Assembly: GCF_002871345.2 (NCBI RefSeq)
Contig: NZ_CP136964.1
Span: 310,001 to 374,000, forward strand
Direction: 5' to 3'
DNA length: 64,000 nt
Source: Nosocomiicoccus massiliensis
Lineage (GTDB): Bacteria; Bacillota; Bacilli; Staphylococcales; Salinicoccaceae
The notes under the pieces were generated by a model, which was given only the letters and a program-made list of their open reading frames with translations, was not told where the DNA came from and ran no database searches. Made by a program: the position numbers and the translations under genes. Below, piece by piece: positions 8,742-17,482 of the stretch. Numbering within the stretch: the first letter of the stretch is position 1; every line of letters starts with the position of its first letter.

Positions 8742-9716
8742 TTGAAAAAGCAAACTTTAAGCGTAGCAATGATGTTAGTTCTAGGAGGTACACTTGCAGC
8801 ATGTAATAATGATGCTGAAAATGATGACAACAATGCATCAAATGAAACAAGCACAGAAACGAACGAAGAAAAATCTTCAGTCACTGAACAAGCGATTGTT
8901 GGTGACGGTTCAAGCACAGTGTTCCCTATCTTAGAAATCGTCAATGAAGACTACAATGCTGAATACGGAAGTGCAGCAGAAATTGGAGTATCTGGTACAG
9001 GTGCTGGGTTTGACAGATTTATCGCAGGTGAAACAGATTTCCAAAACGCTTCACGTCCAATTAAAGATGAAGAAAAACAAGCGTTAGAAGACGCAGGTAT
9101 TGAATACACTGAATTAGAAGTCGCGATTGACGGTTTAACTGTAGCAGTTAACAAAGACAACGATTTTGTAAAAGACTTAACATTTGAAGAGTTATACAAA
9201 ATCTACTCAGGTCAAGCTGAAACATGGGCGGATGTTCGTAGTGACTTCCCAGATGAAAAAATTGTTGTATATGGTCCAGACCAATCTCACGGAACACATG
9301 ACTTCTTTAAAGAAGAAGTCATGGATGATGAAGACATTCAAGGTGAGTTAATCCAAGATACAAACCAAGTAGTAAACGCAGTTACATCTGATAAAAATGC
9401 AATTGGTTTCTTCGGATATAACTTCTACTTAAACAACAAAGATAAGTTACAAGCAGTAGCGATCCAAGGTGAAGATAGCACAGAAGCTGTTGAACCAACA
9501 GAAGAAAACGTTAAGAGTTATAAATATCCACTTTCAAGAGCATTATACGTGTATGTTGCGGATGAGAAAGTGAAAGAAAACGAATCGTTAAGTCAATTCA
9601 TTGAGTTCTTATTAGATAATGCATCAGTAGCTGCTGAAGATTCTGGTTACGTAGCATTAGACGAAGAGAAGCTTAATGAGCAAAAGGATAAGTTCAAAGA
9701 GATTATTGGGAACTAA
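8742..9716 (+). CDS. pstS: Phosphate ABC transporter substrate-binding lipoprotein
   Basis: The 324-residue protein has a signal peptide with lipobox LAAC (Cys near residue 21), an acidic Asn/Asp/Glu/Ser-rich linker, and the PstS fold. Phosphate contacts are suggested by VGDGSSTVFP, GVSGTGAGFDRF, the FQNASRPIK segment and PDQSHGTHDFF. It captures phosphate at the outer face of the membrane and passes it to PstCA. The start is TTG, 8 bases after GGAGG. It is the first gene of the pst operon and follows four PhoP-like half-sites. Confidence 0.94.
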   Translation: MKKQTLSVAMMLVLGGTLAACNNDAENDDNNASNETSTETNEEKSSVTEQAIVGDGSSTVFPILEIVNEDYNAEYGSAAEIGVSGTGAGFDRFIAGETDFQNASRPIKDEEKQALEDAGIEYTELEVAIDGLTVAVNKDNDFVKDLTFEELYKIYSGQAETWADVRSDFPDEKIVVYGPDQSHGTHDFFKEEVMDDEDIQGELIQDTNQVVNAVTSDKNAIGFFGYNFYLNNKDKLQAVAIQGEDSTEAVEPTEENVKSYKYPLSRALYVYVADEKVKENESLSQFIEFLLDNASVAAEDSGYVALDEEKLNEQKDKFKEIIGN

Positions 9717-9732
9717 TTAAGTAGGGATTTAT

Positions 9733-10650
9733 ATGAAGGATTTAAGTATACAACAACAAATAGAACGAAAAAAACGTTCAAAAACTCTTGAGAAAGCAGT
9801 ACCTATCGTACTGTTTTCTATTACTATTGTTTCAGTATTAACAACAATAGGTATTTTATATACATTAATTTCTGAAACATTCCATTTTTTAAGAGAAGTA
9901 TCAATTGTGGAATTTTTAACGAGTAAAACATGGAACGCTTTTAGTAGCACGCCAACATTCGGTATATTCCCATTAGTCTTAGGAACGTTAAAAATAGTTG
10001 TTATTGCGACATTGTTTGCTGTTCCAACAGGTGTATTTTCAGCAATTTATTTATCTGAATACGCACCAAAATCAGTGCGTAAAGTATTAAAGCCAACATT
10101 AGAAGTGTTAGCTGGTATTCCAACAGTTGTATATGGGGCATTTGCGATCACAGTGGTCACACCGATGTTACAATCTATTTTTTCATCGATGGGCCACTTT
10201 AATGCAATTAGTCCGGGACTTGTTGTTGGAATTATGATTTTACCAATGATTACAAGTTTAACTGATGACGCGATTACGAGTGTACCTGATGCAGTTAGAG
10301 AAGGGTCTTATGGACTCGGTGCAACGCAGTTAGAAACTGTTTTTAAAGTAGTCTTACCGGCTGCTTTATCAGGGATTTTAGCGTCAATCGTACTTGCAAC
10401 AAGTCGAGCTATCGGTGAGACGATGATCGTTTCAATTGCAGCAGGGTCAACACCAAATAGCAGTTTCAACTTATTTGAGTCACTTCAAACGATGACAGGG
10501 TTTATCGTACAAGTGACGTCTGGTGATGCAGCATTCGGTTCTCAAGTGTATTACAGTTTATATGCTGTTGGTATCACGCTATTTATATTTACTTTAATTA
10601 TGAACGTATTAGCAATGTGGATTGCAAAAAGATTTAGGGAGGAATACTAA
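9733..10650 (+). CDS. pstC: Phosphate ABC transporter permease PstC
   Basis: The 305-residue inner-membrane permease has about six hydrophobic segments. The cytoplasmic coupling loop EGSYGLGATQLETVFKVVLPAALSGI near residues 190-217 is the EAA motif that docks the ATPase. The first membrane segment follows a basic stretch (QQQIERKKRSKTLEK). The last coding base is shared with the start of pstA (ATACTAATGG), so translation of the two permeases is coupled. It forms a heterodimeric channel with PstA. Confidence 0.93.
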   Translation: MKDLSIQQQIERKKRSKTLEKAVPIVLFSITIVSVLTTIGILYTLISETFHFLREVSIVEFLTSKTWNAFSSTPTFGIFPLVLGTLKIVVIATLFAVPTGVFSAIYLSEYAPKSVRKVLKPTLEVLAGIPTVVYGAFAITVVTPMLQSIFSSMGHFNAISPGLVVGIMILPMITSLTDDAITSVPDAVREGSYGLGATQLETVFKVVLPAALSGILASIVLATSRAIGETMIVSIAAGSTPNSSFNLFESLQTMTGFIVQVTSGDAAFGSQVYYSLYAVGITLFIFTLIMNVLAMWIAKRFREEY

Positions 10651-11525
10651 TGGCTATGGATGAAGCAGTATTAGTCAAAAGACAATCAAAGCGTCGAATG
10701 CTGAATTCTATTATGAGCAAAGTATTCTTCTTATCAACGATGATCGGTATTGTTGTGTTAATTATTCTTTTAGCATCGATTTTAAAACAAGGTGTCGGTG
10801 CGTTATCTATTGATTTCTTTACTAACTTTAGTTCAAGTCGACCAGAAAGAGCAGGAATTAAGGGTGCCTTAATTGGTACTTTATGGTTAATGGCTCTAAC
10901 AACACCTATAGCAGTTATATTATCTGTCGGAACAGCTATTTATTTAGAAGAATATGCGCCGAAAAACAAACTCACTCACTTTATCGAAGTGAATATTTCG
11001 AACTTAGCCGGAGTACCATCTGTCGTATTTGGTTTACTTGGTTTAACAATATTTGTAAGACAATTTGGCTTAGGGAATTCAGTTCTCGCTGCGAGTTTAA
11101 CGTTAGCGCTAATGATAATGCCGGTAATTATCGTATCGAGTAAAGAAGCATTACGTAGTGTGCCAAATTCTATTCGAGAAGGTTCAATCGGACTTGGTGC
11201 ATCTAAATGGCAAACGATTTATAGAATCGTTTTACCTGCAGCAGTACCTGGTATTATAACGGGTATTATACTAGCGGTATCTCGTGCAATAGGTGAAACA
11301 GCGCCACTCGTTGTAATTGGAATTCCAGTTGCATTATTAGCGACTCCAAAAAGTGTTTTTGATTCATTCCAAGCACTTCCAATGCAAATATATAACTGGG
11401 TAAAAATGCCACAAGAAGCGTTTGTTAGTTTAACATCAGCTGGAATTATCGTATTACTCGCGATGTTATTACTCATGAACCTTGTCGCAGTACTCATAAG
11501 AAATAAATATTCAAAAAGATTTTAG
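10650..11525 (+). CDS. pstA: Phosphate ABC transporter permease PstA
   Basis: This 291-residue permease is the partner of PstC and has six predicted membrane segments. The coupling loop REGSIGLGASKWQTIYRIVLP lies near residues 177-197. The IYLEEYAPKNKLTHF segment near residue 89 and GVPSVVFGLLG near 118 are typical of PstA. ATG overlaps the pstC stop and has AGGGAGG upstream. The alternative in-frame ATG two codons later cannot be excluded as the start. Confidence 0.93.
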   Translation: MAMDEAVLVKRQSKRRMLNSIMSKVFFLSTMIGIVVLIILLASILKQGVGALSIDFFTNFSSSRPERAGIKGALIGTLWLMALTTPIAVILSVGTAIYLEEYAPKNKLTHFIEVNISNLAGVPSVVFGLLGLTIFVRQFGLGNSVLAASLTLALMIMPVIIVSSKEALRSVPNSIREGSIGLGASKWQTIYRIVLPAAVPGIITGIILAVSRAIGETAPLVVIGIPVALLATPKSVFDSFQALPMQIYNWVKMPQEAFVSLTSAGIIVLLAMLLLMNLVAVLIRNKYSKRF

Positions 11526-11535
11526 GTGAAATAAG

Positions 11536-12366
11536 ATGGAAGTAAAAGTAAAAGAAGACAATAAAGTAAAAGATATATTAACTCAAGATCAAACTTTAGA
11601 TAAAACTTCTGGTAAAGAAGTATTTATGACAAATAATTTAAATCTTTGGTACGGAGACACGCATGCATTAAAAGATGTAAACTTAGCATTTAACGAAAAA
11701 GAAATTAGTGCGATTATCGGACCATCTGGTTGTGGTAAATCGACTTTCATTAAGACGTTAAACCGAATGGTCGAGCTCGTTCCTAACGTTAGAATTGAAG
11801 GAGATATTTTATATAGAGAACAAGATATTTTAAATAAAAAAATGTCTCTTGAATCGTTAAGAACAAAAGTTGGAATGGTGTTCCAAAAGCCGAACCCATT
11901 CCCAAAATCTATCTATGAGAATATCGTGTACGGTCCAAGAGTACATGGTATTAAAGATAAAAAGACACTCGATGAAATCGTTGAGAGAAGTTTAAAACAA
12001 GCAGCACTTTGGGACGAAGTAAAAGATCGTCTTAAAGATAATGCATATGGTCTATCAGGCGGACAGCAACAACGTTTATGTATTGCTAGAACACTCGCGA
12101 TTGAACCAGATGTTATATTAATGGACGAACCGACAAGTGCACTAGATCCAATCTCTACAATTAAAATCGAAGATTTAATGCAAGAGTTAAAAGAAAAATA
12201 TTCGATTATTATCGTGACACACAACATGCAACAAGCAGCTCGTGTTTCAGATAAAACGGCATTTTTCTATAACGGATCGGTAATCGAATATGATGATACT
12301 AAAGTCATCTTTGAAAACCCTCGTGATCAACGTACAGAAGATTATGTAACAGGTAGGTTTGGATAA
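11536..12366 (+). CDS. pstB: Phosphate ABC transporter ATP-binding protein
   Basis: This 276-residue ATPase powers phosphate import. It shows Walker [10 protein letters not shown] near residue 64, the Q-loop at [12 protein letters not shown] (typical of PstB), signature [13 protein letters not shown] near 172, Walker [14 protein letters not shown], and the switch histidine in [12 protein letters not shown]. An extra N-terminal stretch of about 30 mostly charged residues precedes the ABC domain. The last base overlaps the first of phoU. Only one pstB copy is present, unlike B. subtilis, which has two. Confidence 0.95.
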   Translation: MEVKVKEDNKVKDILTQDQTLDKTSGKEVFMTNNLNLWYGDTHALKDVNLAFNEKEISAIIGPSGCGKSTFIKTLNRMVELVPNVRIEGDILYREQDILNKKMSLESLRTKVGMVFQKPNPFPKSIYENIVYGPRVHGIKDKKTLDEIVERSLKQAALWDEVKDRLKDNAYGLSGGQQQRLCIARTLAIEPDVILMDEPTSALDPISTIKIEDLMQELKEKYSIIIVTHNMQQAARVSDKTAFFYNGSVIEYDDTKVIFENPRDQRTEDYVTGRFG

Positions 12367-13001
12367 TGAAGCCGAGACAAAATTTTATTAATAATTTAGA
12401 TGAAGTCACTTCATATGTTTTTAGATTATCAAACGAAGTAGAAAAAAGAATTGATAAACTCATTCACTGTATAGAACATAGAAATGTAGATGCGCTAAAA
12501 GATATTTCTAAAGAAGATATTGTTGTCAATGACTTAGAGCTTCTAATTAATGAAAAGATTATATCTTTAATTACATTAGAAGCACCAGTTGCCTCTGATT
12601 TAAGAATGTTAATCTCTTATATTAAAATCGCAGAAGATTTAGAGCGAGTGGCAGATAACGTTGTAAATATTGCAAACGTAAGTGCTGAATATAATATCGG
12701 TTCAGAAGAAATTATCAACAAATTTAAGTCGATGTTACAGCTGTCAAAACTCATGCTTTCAGATGCGACCGTTGCCATGGAAACAAAAGATTTAGCTTTA
12801 ATTAAAGAACTATTATCTAGAGACGAAGATATCGATATGCTTTATATCGATACGACGTCAGAAGCAATCGAAAAAATTGAAGATAAAGTCATTATGAGTC
12901 AAGTTGTGTTAATCGCTAAATATATTGAACGTATCGGTGATCACTTAGAAAATATAAGTGAACATCTATACTATTACTTGACTGGTAGACAGTATCAATA
13001 A
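12366..13001 (+). CDS. phoU: Phosphate signalling protein PhoU
   Basis: The 211-residue all-helical protein carries the duplicated PhoU domain. The metal-binding signature is visible twice: KIAEDLERVADNVVNIA near residues 87-103 and KYIERIGDHLENISEHL near 184-200. PhoU restrains the PhoR kinase when phosphate is plentiful by contacting the PstB/PhoR assembly. It is translationally coupled to pstB and closes the operon, followed by a terminator. Confidence 0.93.
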   Translation: MKPRQNFINNLDEVTSYVFRLSNEVEKRIDKLIHCIEHRNVDALKDISKEDIVVNDLELLINEKIISLITLEAPVASDLRMLISYIKIAEDLERVADNVVNIANVSAEYNIGSEEIINKFKSMLQLSKLMLSDATVAMETKDLALIKELLSRDEDIDMLYIDTTSEAIEKIEDKVIMSQVVLIAKYIERIGDHLENISEHLYYYLTGRQYQ

Positions 13002-13028
13002 AACCACTTTATAAAAGTGGTTTTTTTA
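13001..13028 (+). terminator. Terminator after the pst-phoU operon
   Basis: AAACCACTTT and AAAGTGGTTT form a stem around a short ATA-rich loop, followed by TTTT. It starts at the phoU stop codon. Confidence 0.88.
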
Positions 13029-13080
13029 TTTAAACTATTATAATAATATCTGTTAAAATGAAGAGAGAAAGGATGTCTCC

Positions 13081-13641
13081 ATGAGTAAAAAAGAACTACG
13101 TCACGAGATGATTGTAAAGTTAAAGTCACTTAATCCAACGGATAAAAGACAAAAAGAACAGAATATATATCAATCTTTAAAGAAATTTATACACGAACAC
13201 AGTATAAACTCTGTTGGGATTGTTTTATCGATGCCACATGAAATTGATACGCTTCCGATTATTGAATACTTAAACGATAATAATATTGCTGTATATGGTC
13301 CAAAATCGAACTATAAAACAAAAGAAATGGACTTTTATAGAGTGAATAGTGCTGATGAAATTTTCAAAGATGAAAAAGGGATTTTTATACCAACATCAAA
13401 CGAATTAAATAACGACGTCGATTTACTAGTCGTCCCAGGAGTTATATTTAATGATAAAGGTTATCGTACGGGCTATGGTGGTGGCTTTTACGATAGATTT
13501 TTAAAGGGTTATCAAGGAAAAACTGTGTCAATTTTATTCGATGAACAGTTCGGTGAGGTGATCGTTGAATCACACGACATGCCTGTCGATTATTTAATCA
13601 CGCCGACAAAAAATATTAACGCAAGAGAGAATAGACTATGA
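13081..13641 (+). CDS. 5-formyltetrahydrofolate cyclo-ligase
   Basis: The 186-residue enzyme converts 5-formyl-THF to methenyl-THF with ATP. Family motifs include KKELRHEM at the N-terminus, DLLVVPGVIFNDKGYRTGYGGGFYDRFL near residues 117-144 (the glycine-rich phosphate loop) and PVDYLITP near the end. It corresponds to B. subtilis YqgN and, as there, precedes the rhomboid protease gene. Its stop overlaps the gluP ATG (TATGATT), so the two are coupled. Confidence 0.92.
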   Translation: MSKKELRHEMIVKLKSLNPTDKRQKEQNIYQSLKKFIHEHSINSVGIVLSMPHEIDTLPIIEYLNDNNIAVYGPKSNYKTKEMDFYRVNSADEIFKDEKGIFIPTSNELNNDVDLLVVPGVIFNDKGYRTGYGGGFYDRFLKGYQGKTVSILFDEQFGEVIVESHDMPVDYLITPTKNINARENRL

Positions 13642-15065
13642 TTAACAAATGGCAAGCAGCGTATGAAATTGTACGTTATACAAAATATGTATTTTCACGT
13701 TATGACGAAGTTGCAGACACGATTTGGTTAAAAAACAGAAAAAATCGTTCACTAATGATTTTAGTTGATGGTCAATTTGAGGATGAAGAAATTGAAACTA
13801 CAACTAAAATATTATATGACAATAAAGCGAATATCGATGCAGCTGTCGATTTTAATGTAAGTAAAATATATGTCCACTATATCGATTGTGAACCATTTAA
13901 ACGTCAATTTAAGTCTAAAGCTCTAAAAGTTATTCACACAGGTACGGATAGTATTGCAAATGTCATATTAAATCCATTCTATAAAATAGATACGAAATAT
14001 AAAAAATCTAAACCGCTAGATTGGTATAAGAAGCGTGTTTTATCAAGTAACCCGCTTGAAACGTATCTAATTAAATTTACACCGATGACGTTGATACTTA
14101 TAATGATCAACACACTCATCTTTTTAACGAATTTATTTTATATTCATATACGTGATTCAGTCCACATCACGAACAACTTAGGTTTAACACATCACGGAGT
14201 CAATCAAGATACGGAGTTTTATCGACTCATTTCGAGTGCGTTTTTACATGCAGATGTCGAACACTTTTTATTTAATATATTTGCGATATACGTCCTAGGT
14301 AAATTTGTTGAATCGATATACGGCTCTACGAAAATGCTTATAACTTATGTTTTAACGGCAATCGTAGCAAATATTGTTTCTCTTGTGTTTATTACAAATG
14401 CACTTTCTCTAGGTGCAAGCGGGGCAACTTACGGTATGATGGGGCTACTCGTTATACATCTACTTGTTTATAAAAAAGTTCAAAAGAAACTCATATTTCA
14501 AGTACTCGTTGCCTTTGTTGTCATTGGTATTTTAACGAGCTTCTTTAGTAACATTAATCACTATGCGCATGCAGGTGGGTTTATATATGGGCTTATATTA
14601 GGTGTTATTTATAACTTTAAAAAAGTAGATTTCAAAATTGCTATCGGAGCATTTATCTTAATGATTGTTTTACCGGTGTCTATGTGGATGATCCAACGAG
14701 ATCATGTATCATATCAACCGTATGATGAGGAAGCACTCCGTTATTTTTATGAAAAGGATTACACTCATGCTCTCGAAAAAGTGAACGAAACATTTAAATA
14801 TGGAAACGAGACGAGTATGAGTTATTATATACTCGGTAAACTTTATGAAGTTGCAGGGGATGATGCAGCCGCTGAGGAAAACTTTAATGTCGCTTTTGAG
14901 CTCGATCCAAAGAATGAGTATGTATTAAAACGTAAATTGTTAGAATTACGTAAAAACCAAGACTTTGAAGCGATGGCAAAACTTAGTGAGGATGTTAATG
15001 TAAATAAAGTAAAAGATGAAGAACTTTCAGTCATACTTGAAGAATTAAGTTTTAGAGGATATTAA
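13638..15065 (+). CDS. gluP: Rhomboid intramembrane serine protease with TPR tail
   Basis: The 475-residue protein has a soluble N-terminal domain of about 150 residues, a rhomboid core of about seven membrane helices, and a C-terminal TPR region. The catalytic serine lies in LGASGATYGMMG and the catalytic histidine in HYAHAGGFIYGL. The HADVEHFLFNIFA segment is the conserved second helix. B. subtilis GluP (YqgP) cleaves membrane proteins and takes part in magnesium transporter turnover. In Staphylococcus and Bacillus, yqgQ and glucokinase normally follow; here a terminator follows directly. Confidence 0.93.
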   Translation: MINKWQAAYEIVRYTKYVFSRYDEVADTIWLKNRKNRSLMILVDGQFEDEEIETTTKILYDNKANIDAAVDFNVSKIYVHYIDCEPFKRQFKSKALKVIHTGTDSIANVILNPFYKIDTKYKKSKPLDWYKKRVLSSNPLETYLIKFTPMTLILIMINTLIFLTNLFYIHIRDSVHITNNLGLTHHGVNQDTEFYRLISSAFLHADVEHFLFNIFAIYVLGKFVESIYGSTKMLITYVLTAIVANIVSLVFITNALSLGASGATYGMMGLLVIHLLVYKKVQKKLIFQVLVAFVVIGILTSFFSNINHYAHAGGFIYGLILGVIYNFKKVDFKIAIGAFILMIVLPVSMWMIQRDHVSYQPYDEEALRYFYEKDYTHALEKVNETFKYGNETSMSYYILGKLYEVAGDDAAAEENFNVAFELDPKNEYVLKRKLLELRKNQDFEAMAKLSEDVNVNKVKDEELSVILEELSFRGY

Positions 15066-15093
15066 AAAGCTCGCGAATATTCGCGAGCTTTTG
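15065..15093. terminator. Bidirectional terminator between gluP and the YqgW-like gene
   Basis: AAAAGCTCGCGAA / TTCGCGAGCTTTT is a nearly loop-less perfect palindrome between convergent genes, with A and T tracts on both sides. Confidence 0.88.
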
Positions 15094-15095
15094 TT

Positions 15096-15329
15096 TTAAA
15101 GGTCTGGATAACCAAATGTAAAGATTGTTGCGAGTGAGAAGAATCCGAATGTTGCGATTCCTGCGATACTAAAAATAATACCTAGAATGTTTTTAGATCT
15201 TACCGCGTTTATTAATGCGTATACACTTAAAACTGCAATAAGTAACATTAATAGTGACATCGTGTTTACACCAATGTGAATCGATGTACCACCAATTTTA
15301 AACAGTTCACCTGTATTAATAAAAGGCAT
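15096..15329 (-). CDS. Small membrane protein, probably DUF2759 (YqgW-like)
   Basis: The 77-residue protein has an N-terminal polar stretch of about 20 residues and two hydrophobic segments (about 24-42 and 48-70) separated by NAVRSKN. No catalytic residue pattern is visible. It lies between gluP and a YqgX-like metallo-hydrolase, the place held by yqgW in B. subtilis, which suggests DUF2759. The assignment rests on position and architecture. Confidence 0.6.
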   Translation of the reverse strand: MPFINTGELFKIGGTSIHIGVNTMSLLMLLIAVLSVYALINAVRSKNILGIIFSIAGIATFGFFSLATIFTFGYPDL

Positions 15330-15416
15330 TTTTAATCCCCCAATACTTTTAACATTACGTTAACTCTATTGTATAATTGATACATGTAAATGTCTAGACT
15401 ATTTTGAGGTGACACT

Positions 15417-16040
15417 ATGGAAATCATTACATTACCACTTGGAGCGTTAAATACAAATTGCTATATTGTTTATAATGAGAAGAAAGATTGTTTGATTTTT
15501 GACCCAGCAGATAATAGTGATGAAATTATTCGTACAGTTGAGGAACACGACCTAACCGTCAAAGGAATTTTACTTACTCATTCACATTATGATCATATCG
15601 GTGCGTTAGAGGAAGTATCAAAACACTTTAATTTGCCTGTATATATGAGTGAACAAGAGTCAGACTGGTTACTTGATCCGACTAAAAACGGTTCGATTCG
15701 TTTTATCGAAGTGATTACTGCTGACGTTGAGAGAGTTTATGTTGGTGAAGGGGAGCTTTCAATTGGAGAATTTGACTTAAAAATACTTCATACGCCAGGT
15801 CATTCTCCAGGGAGTTTAAGTTATATATTTGAAAACGATATGTTTATTATTTCTGGAGATGTGCTCTTTAACAAAGGTGTTGGCCGTACAGATTTATATG
15901 GTGGTAACACAGAAGCGGTTATGCATTCAATTAAAGAGAAGTTATTTAATTTAAATTTAGAGTATGACGTCTATCCTGGTCACGGTATGCCAACGACATT
16001 GCTCGAAGAAAAATACGAAAATCCTAACATAATATGGTAA
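15417..16040 (+). CDS. Metallo-beta-lactamase fold hydrolase (YqgX/GloB-like)
   Basis: The 207-residue protein shows the di-zinc motif THSHYDHIG (HxHxDH) near residues 55-63, HTPGHSPGS near 131, SGDVLF near 151 and the final metal histidine in VYPGHGMPT near 186. This is the glyoxalase II-like subgroup, which hydrolyses S-D-lactoylglutathione or other small thioesters; the true substrate in bacilli that use bacillithiol is probably a bacillithiol adduct. It equals B. subtilis YqgX by sequence and by its two small membrane-protein neighbours. Confidence 0.88.
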   Translation: MEIITLPLGALNTNCYIVYNEKKDCLIFDPADNSDEIIRTVEEHDLTVKGILLTHSHYDHIGALEEVSKHFNLPVYMSEQESDWLLDPTKNGSIRFIEVITADVERVYVGEGELSIGEFDLKILHTPGHSPGSLSYIFENDMFIISGDVLFNKGVGRTDLYGGNTEAVMHSIKEKLFNLNLEYDVYPGHGMPTTLLEEKYENPNIIW

Positions 16041-16045
16041 ATAAA

Positions 16046-16081
16046 AAAAGAGAGTTCAGACAAACGTCTGAACTCTCTTTT
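16046..16081. terminator. Bidirectional terminator after the YqgX-like gene
   Basis: A perfect 16-bp stem (AAAAGAGAGTTCAGAC with its complement) and a 4-base loop lie between two convergent genes. Confidence 0.92.
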
Positions 16082-16087
16082 ATTTTT

Positions 16088-16333
16088 TTACTGGTTACCA
16101 AATGCTGGTTCCATAAGGAAAGTTGAATAGTAAGTAAATCCAACAAAGAATAGCATGAGGTAAGCTGCGAATACATACATATACATTCTTTCAGTCAGTT
16201 TCATATATCCAAGTAATATAAAGAAACCAGTTTGACCGATGAAGAAAAACGCCATTTCTGTCATATCACCGACATAGAATAAAATCGCAAAGATTGCTGT
16301 CCAAAAACCGAGCGTTTTAAATACTTTATCCAT
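16088..16333 (-). CDS. DUF2626 family small membrane protein (YqgY-like)
   Basis: This 81-residue protein has three hydrophobic segments, at about residues 9-22, 27-42 and 49-70, with little polar sequence between them. DUF2626 proteins of this size (B. subtilis YqgY) occupy exactly this place after yqgX and before the comG operon. No function is known. GGGAGGAT lies just before the start on the minus strand. Confidence 0.72.
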   Translation of the reverse strand: MDKVFKTLGFWTAIFAILFYVGDMTEMAFFFIGQTGFFILLGYMKLTERMYMYVFAAYLMLFFVGFTYYSTFLMEPAFGNQ

Positions 16334-16449
16334 CGTAATCCTCCCACCAAACCATAATCTATTAACTTAATTATAATCAACTCTAATCGATAAGTAAATA
16401 CCAAATCAGGAATTGTAAATTCTTAAAACTTTTAAAAATAAAAAAAGAT

Positions 16450-16462
16450 AAAACCGACTTTT
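16450..16462 (+). promoter_or_regulatory. Single AT-box resembling half of a ComK site before comGA
   Basis: AAAA-CCGAC-TTTT matches the AAAA-N5-TTTT AT-box that ComK binds in pairs. It lies 28 bases before the comGA start. I could not find a clean second AT-box at the usual 8, 18 or 31-base spacing, so this is only a weak candidate in an A/T-rich region. Confidence 0.3.
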
Positions 16463-16489
16463 TGAGCATATGTGTATAGGAGGGATGAA

Positions 16490-17482
16490 ATGGAGAATCT
16501 TTTACACCATTTATTAAAACAAAGTATATCTGATTCTTATACAGATATACATATTACATTAGAACACTCACACGGTTTAATTAAAATAAGACAATTTGGC
16601 AAAATGAAAAATTTCGCTTGTTGTAATACGCATACGTACAAACAGTTCGTTAATTATTTAAAATTTATTGCTGAACTCGATACGAATGAACATAGAGTCC
16701 CCCAAAGTGGCCGAATTGAAAAAGATGTAGATGACGTAACTGTGAATATTAGAATTTCAACGTTGCCTACCTCTTTAATGAATGAGATCGTCGTGATTCG
16801 AATTTTAAATAGTGCAAAAGACATCCCTTCTGAAAAGTTATTTAGGAGGTCTGATGAATATAGTCATTTAAAGGAATTGTGTCTGAAAAAAGATGGATTA
16901 GTACTATTTACTGGACCAACTGGATCTGGTAAATCGACTGTGATGTTTCGATTGTTAAATGATATTAGAAACGTTGGTGACAAACAAATTATTACGATTG
17001 AGGATCCAATCGAATTTGATTTACCAAACATTATACAAGTTGAAATTAATGAAAAAGCAAAACTAGACTACGCACCGATTCTAAGGGGAGTAATGCGCTG
17101 CGACCCTGATGTTATTATGTTCGGTGAAATTAGAGATTCAACAATTGCGACAGAACTAGTTAAAGCGAGTCTTTCGGGTCATTTAGTTTATTCAACGTTT
17201 CATAGTAATAGTGCATATAGTGCGATACTTCGACTTAAAGAATACGGAATTTACAATGAAGAGCTTGCTGAATCGATACAAGCAATTATAAATCAGAGAA
17301 TTATTCATAATAAAAAACAATCTTTTATTCTATATGAATATATTACAAAAAACGATATTAAAAAGATATTGAGTGGTGAATCGATACGTTATGACACGAT
17401 ACAAGATAAACTTAAACAATTATATGAAAACAACTTGATAGAGGCGAATACGTATGAAGCATATAAAGCGTTTGAAAAATAA
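16490..17482 (+). CDS. comGA: Competence pseudopilus assembly ATPase ComGA
   Basis: The 330-residue GspE/PilT-type ATPase drives assembly of the DNA-uptake pseudopilus. It has Walker A GPTGSGKST near residue 143, the Asp box ITIEDPIEF, Walker B with RGVMRCDPDVIMFGEIRD, and the His box GHLVYSTFHSNSA. I set the start at ATG 16490, 6 bases after AGGAGGG, rather than at an in-frame GTG that overlaps this ribosome site. The gene lacks the N-terminal domain and tetracysteine zinc finger of GspE, as usual for ComGA. Its end overlaps comGB. Confidence 0.92.
   Translation: MENLLHHLLKQSISDSYTDIHITLEHSHGLIKIRQFGKMKNFACCNTHTYKQFVNYLKFIAELDTNEHRVPQSGRIEKDVDDVTVNIRISTLPTSLMNEIVVIRILNSAKDIPSEKLFRRSDEYSHLKELCLKKDGLVLFTGPTGSGKSTVMFRLLNDIRNVGDKQIITIEDPIEFDLPNIIQVEINEKAKLDYAPILRGVMRCDPDVIMFGEIRDSTIATELVKASLSGHLVYSTFHSNSAYSAILRLKEYGIYNEELAESIQAIINQRIIHNKKQSFILYEYITKNDIKKILSGESIRYDTIQDKLKQLYENNLIEANTYEAYKAFEK

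Noticed and set aside
16400..16440. SigH-type promoter before comGA (AGGAATT at about 16408)
   Set aside because: No GAAT-like -10 element stands at the expected 11-13 bases; not enough to call.
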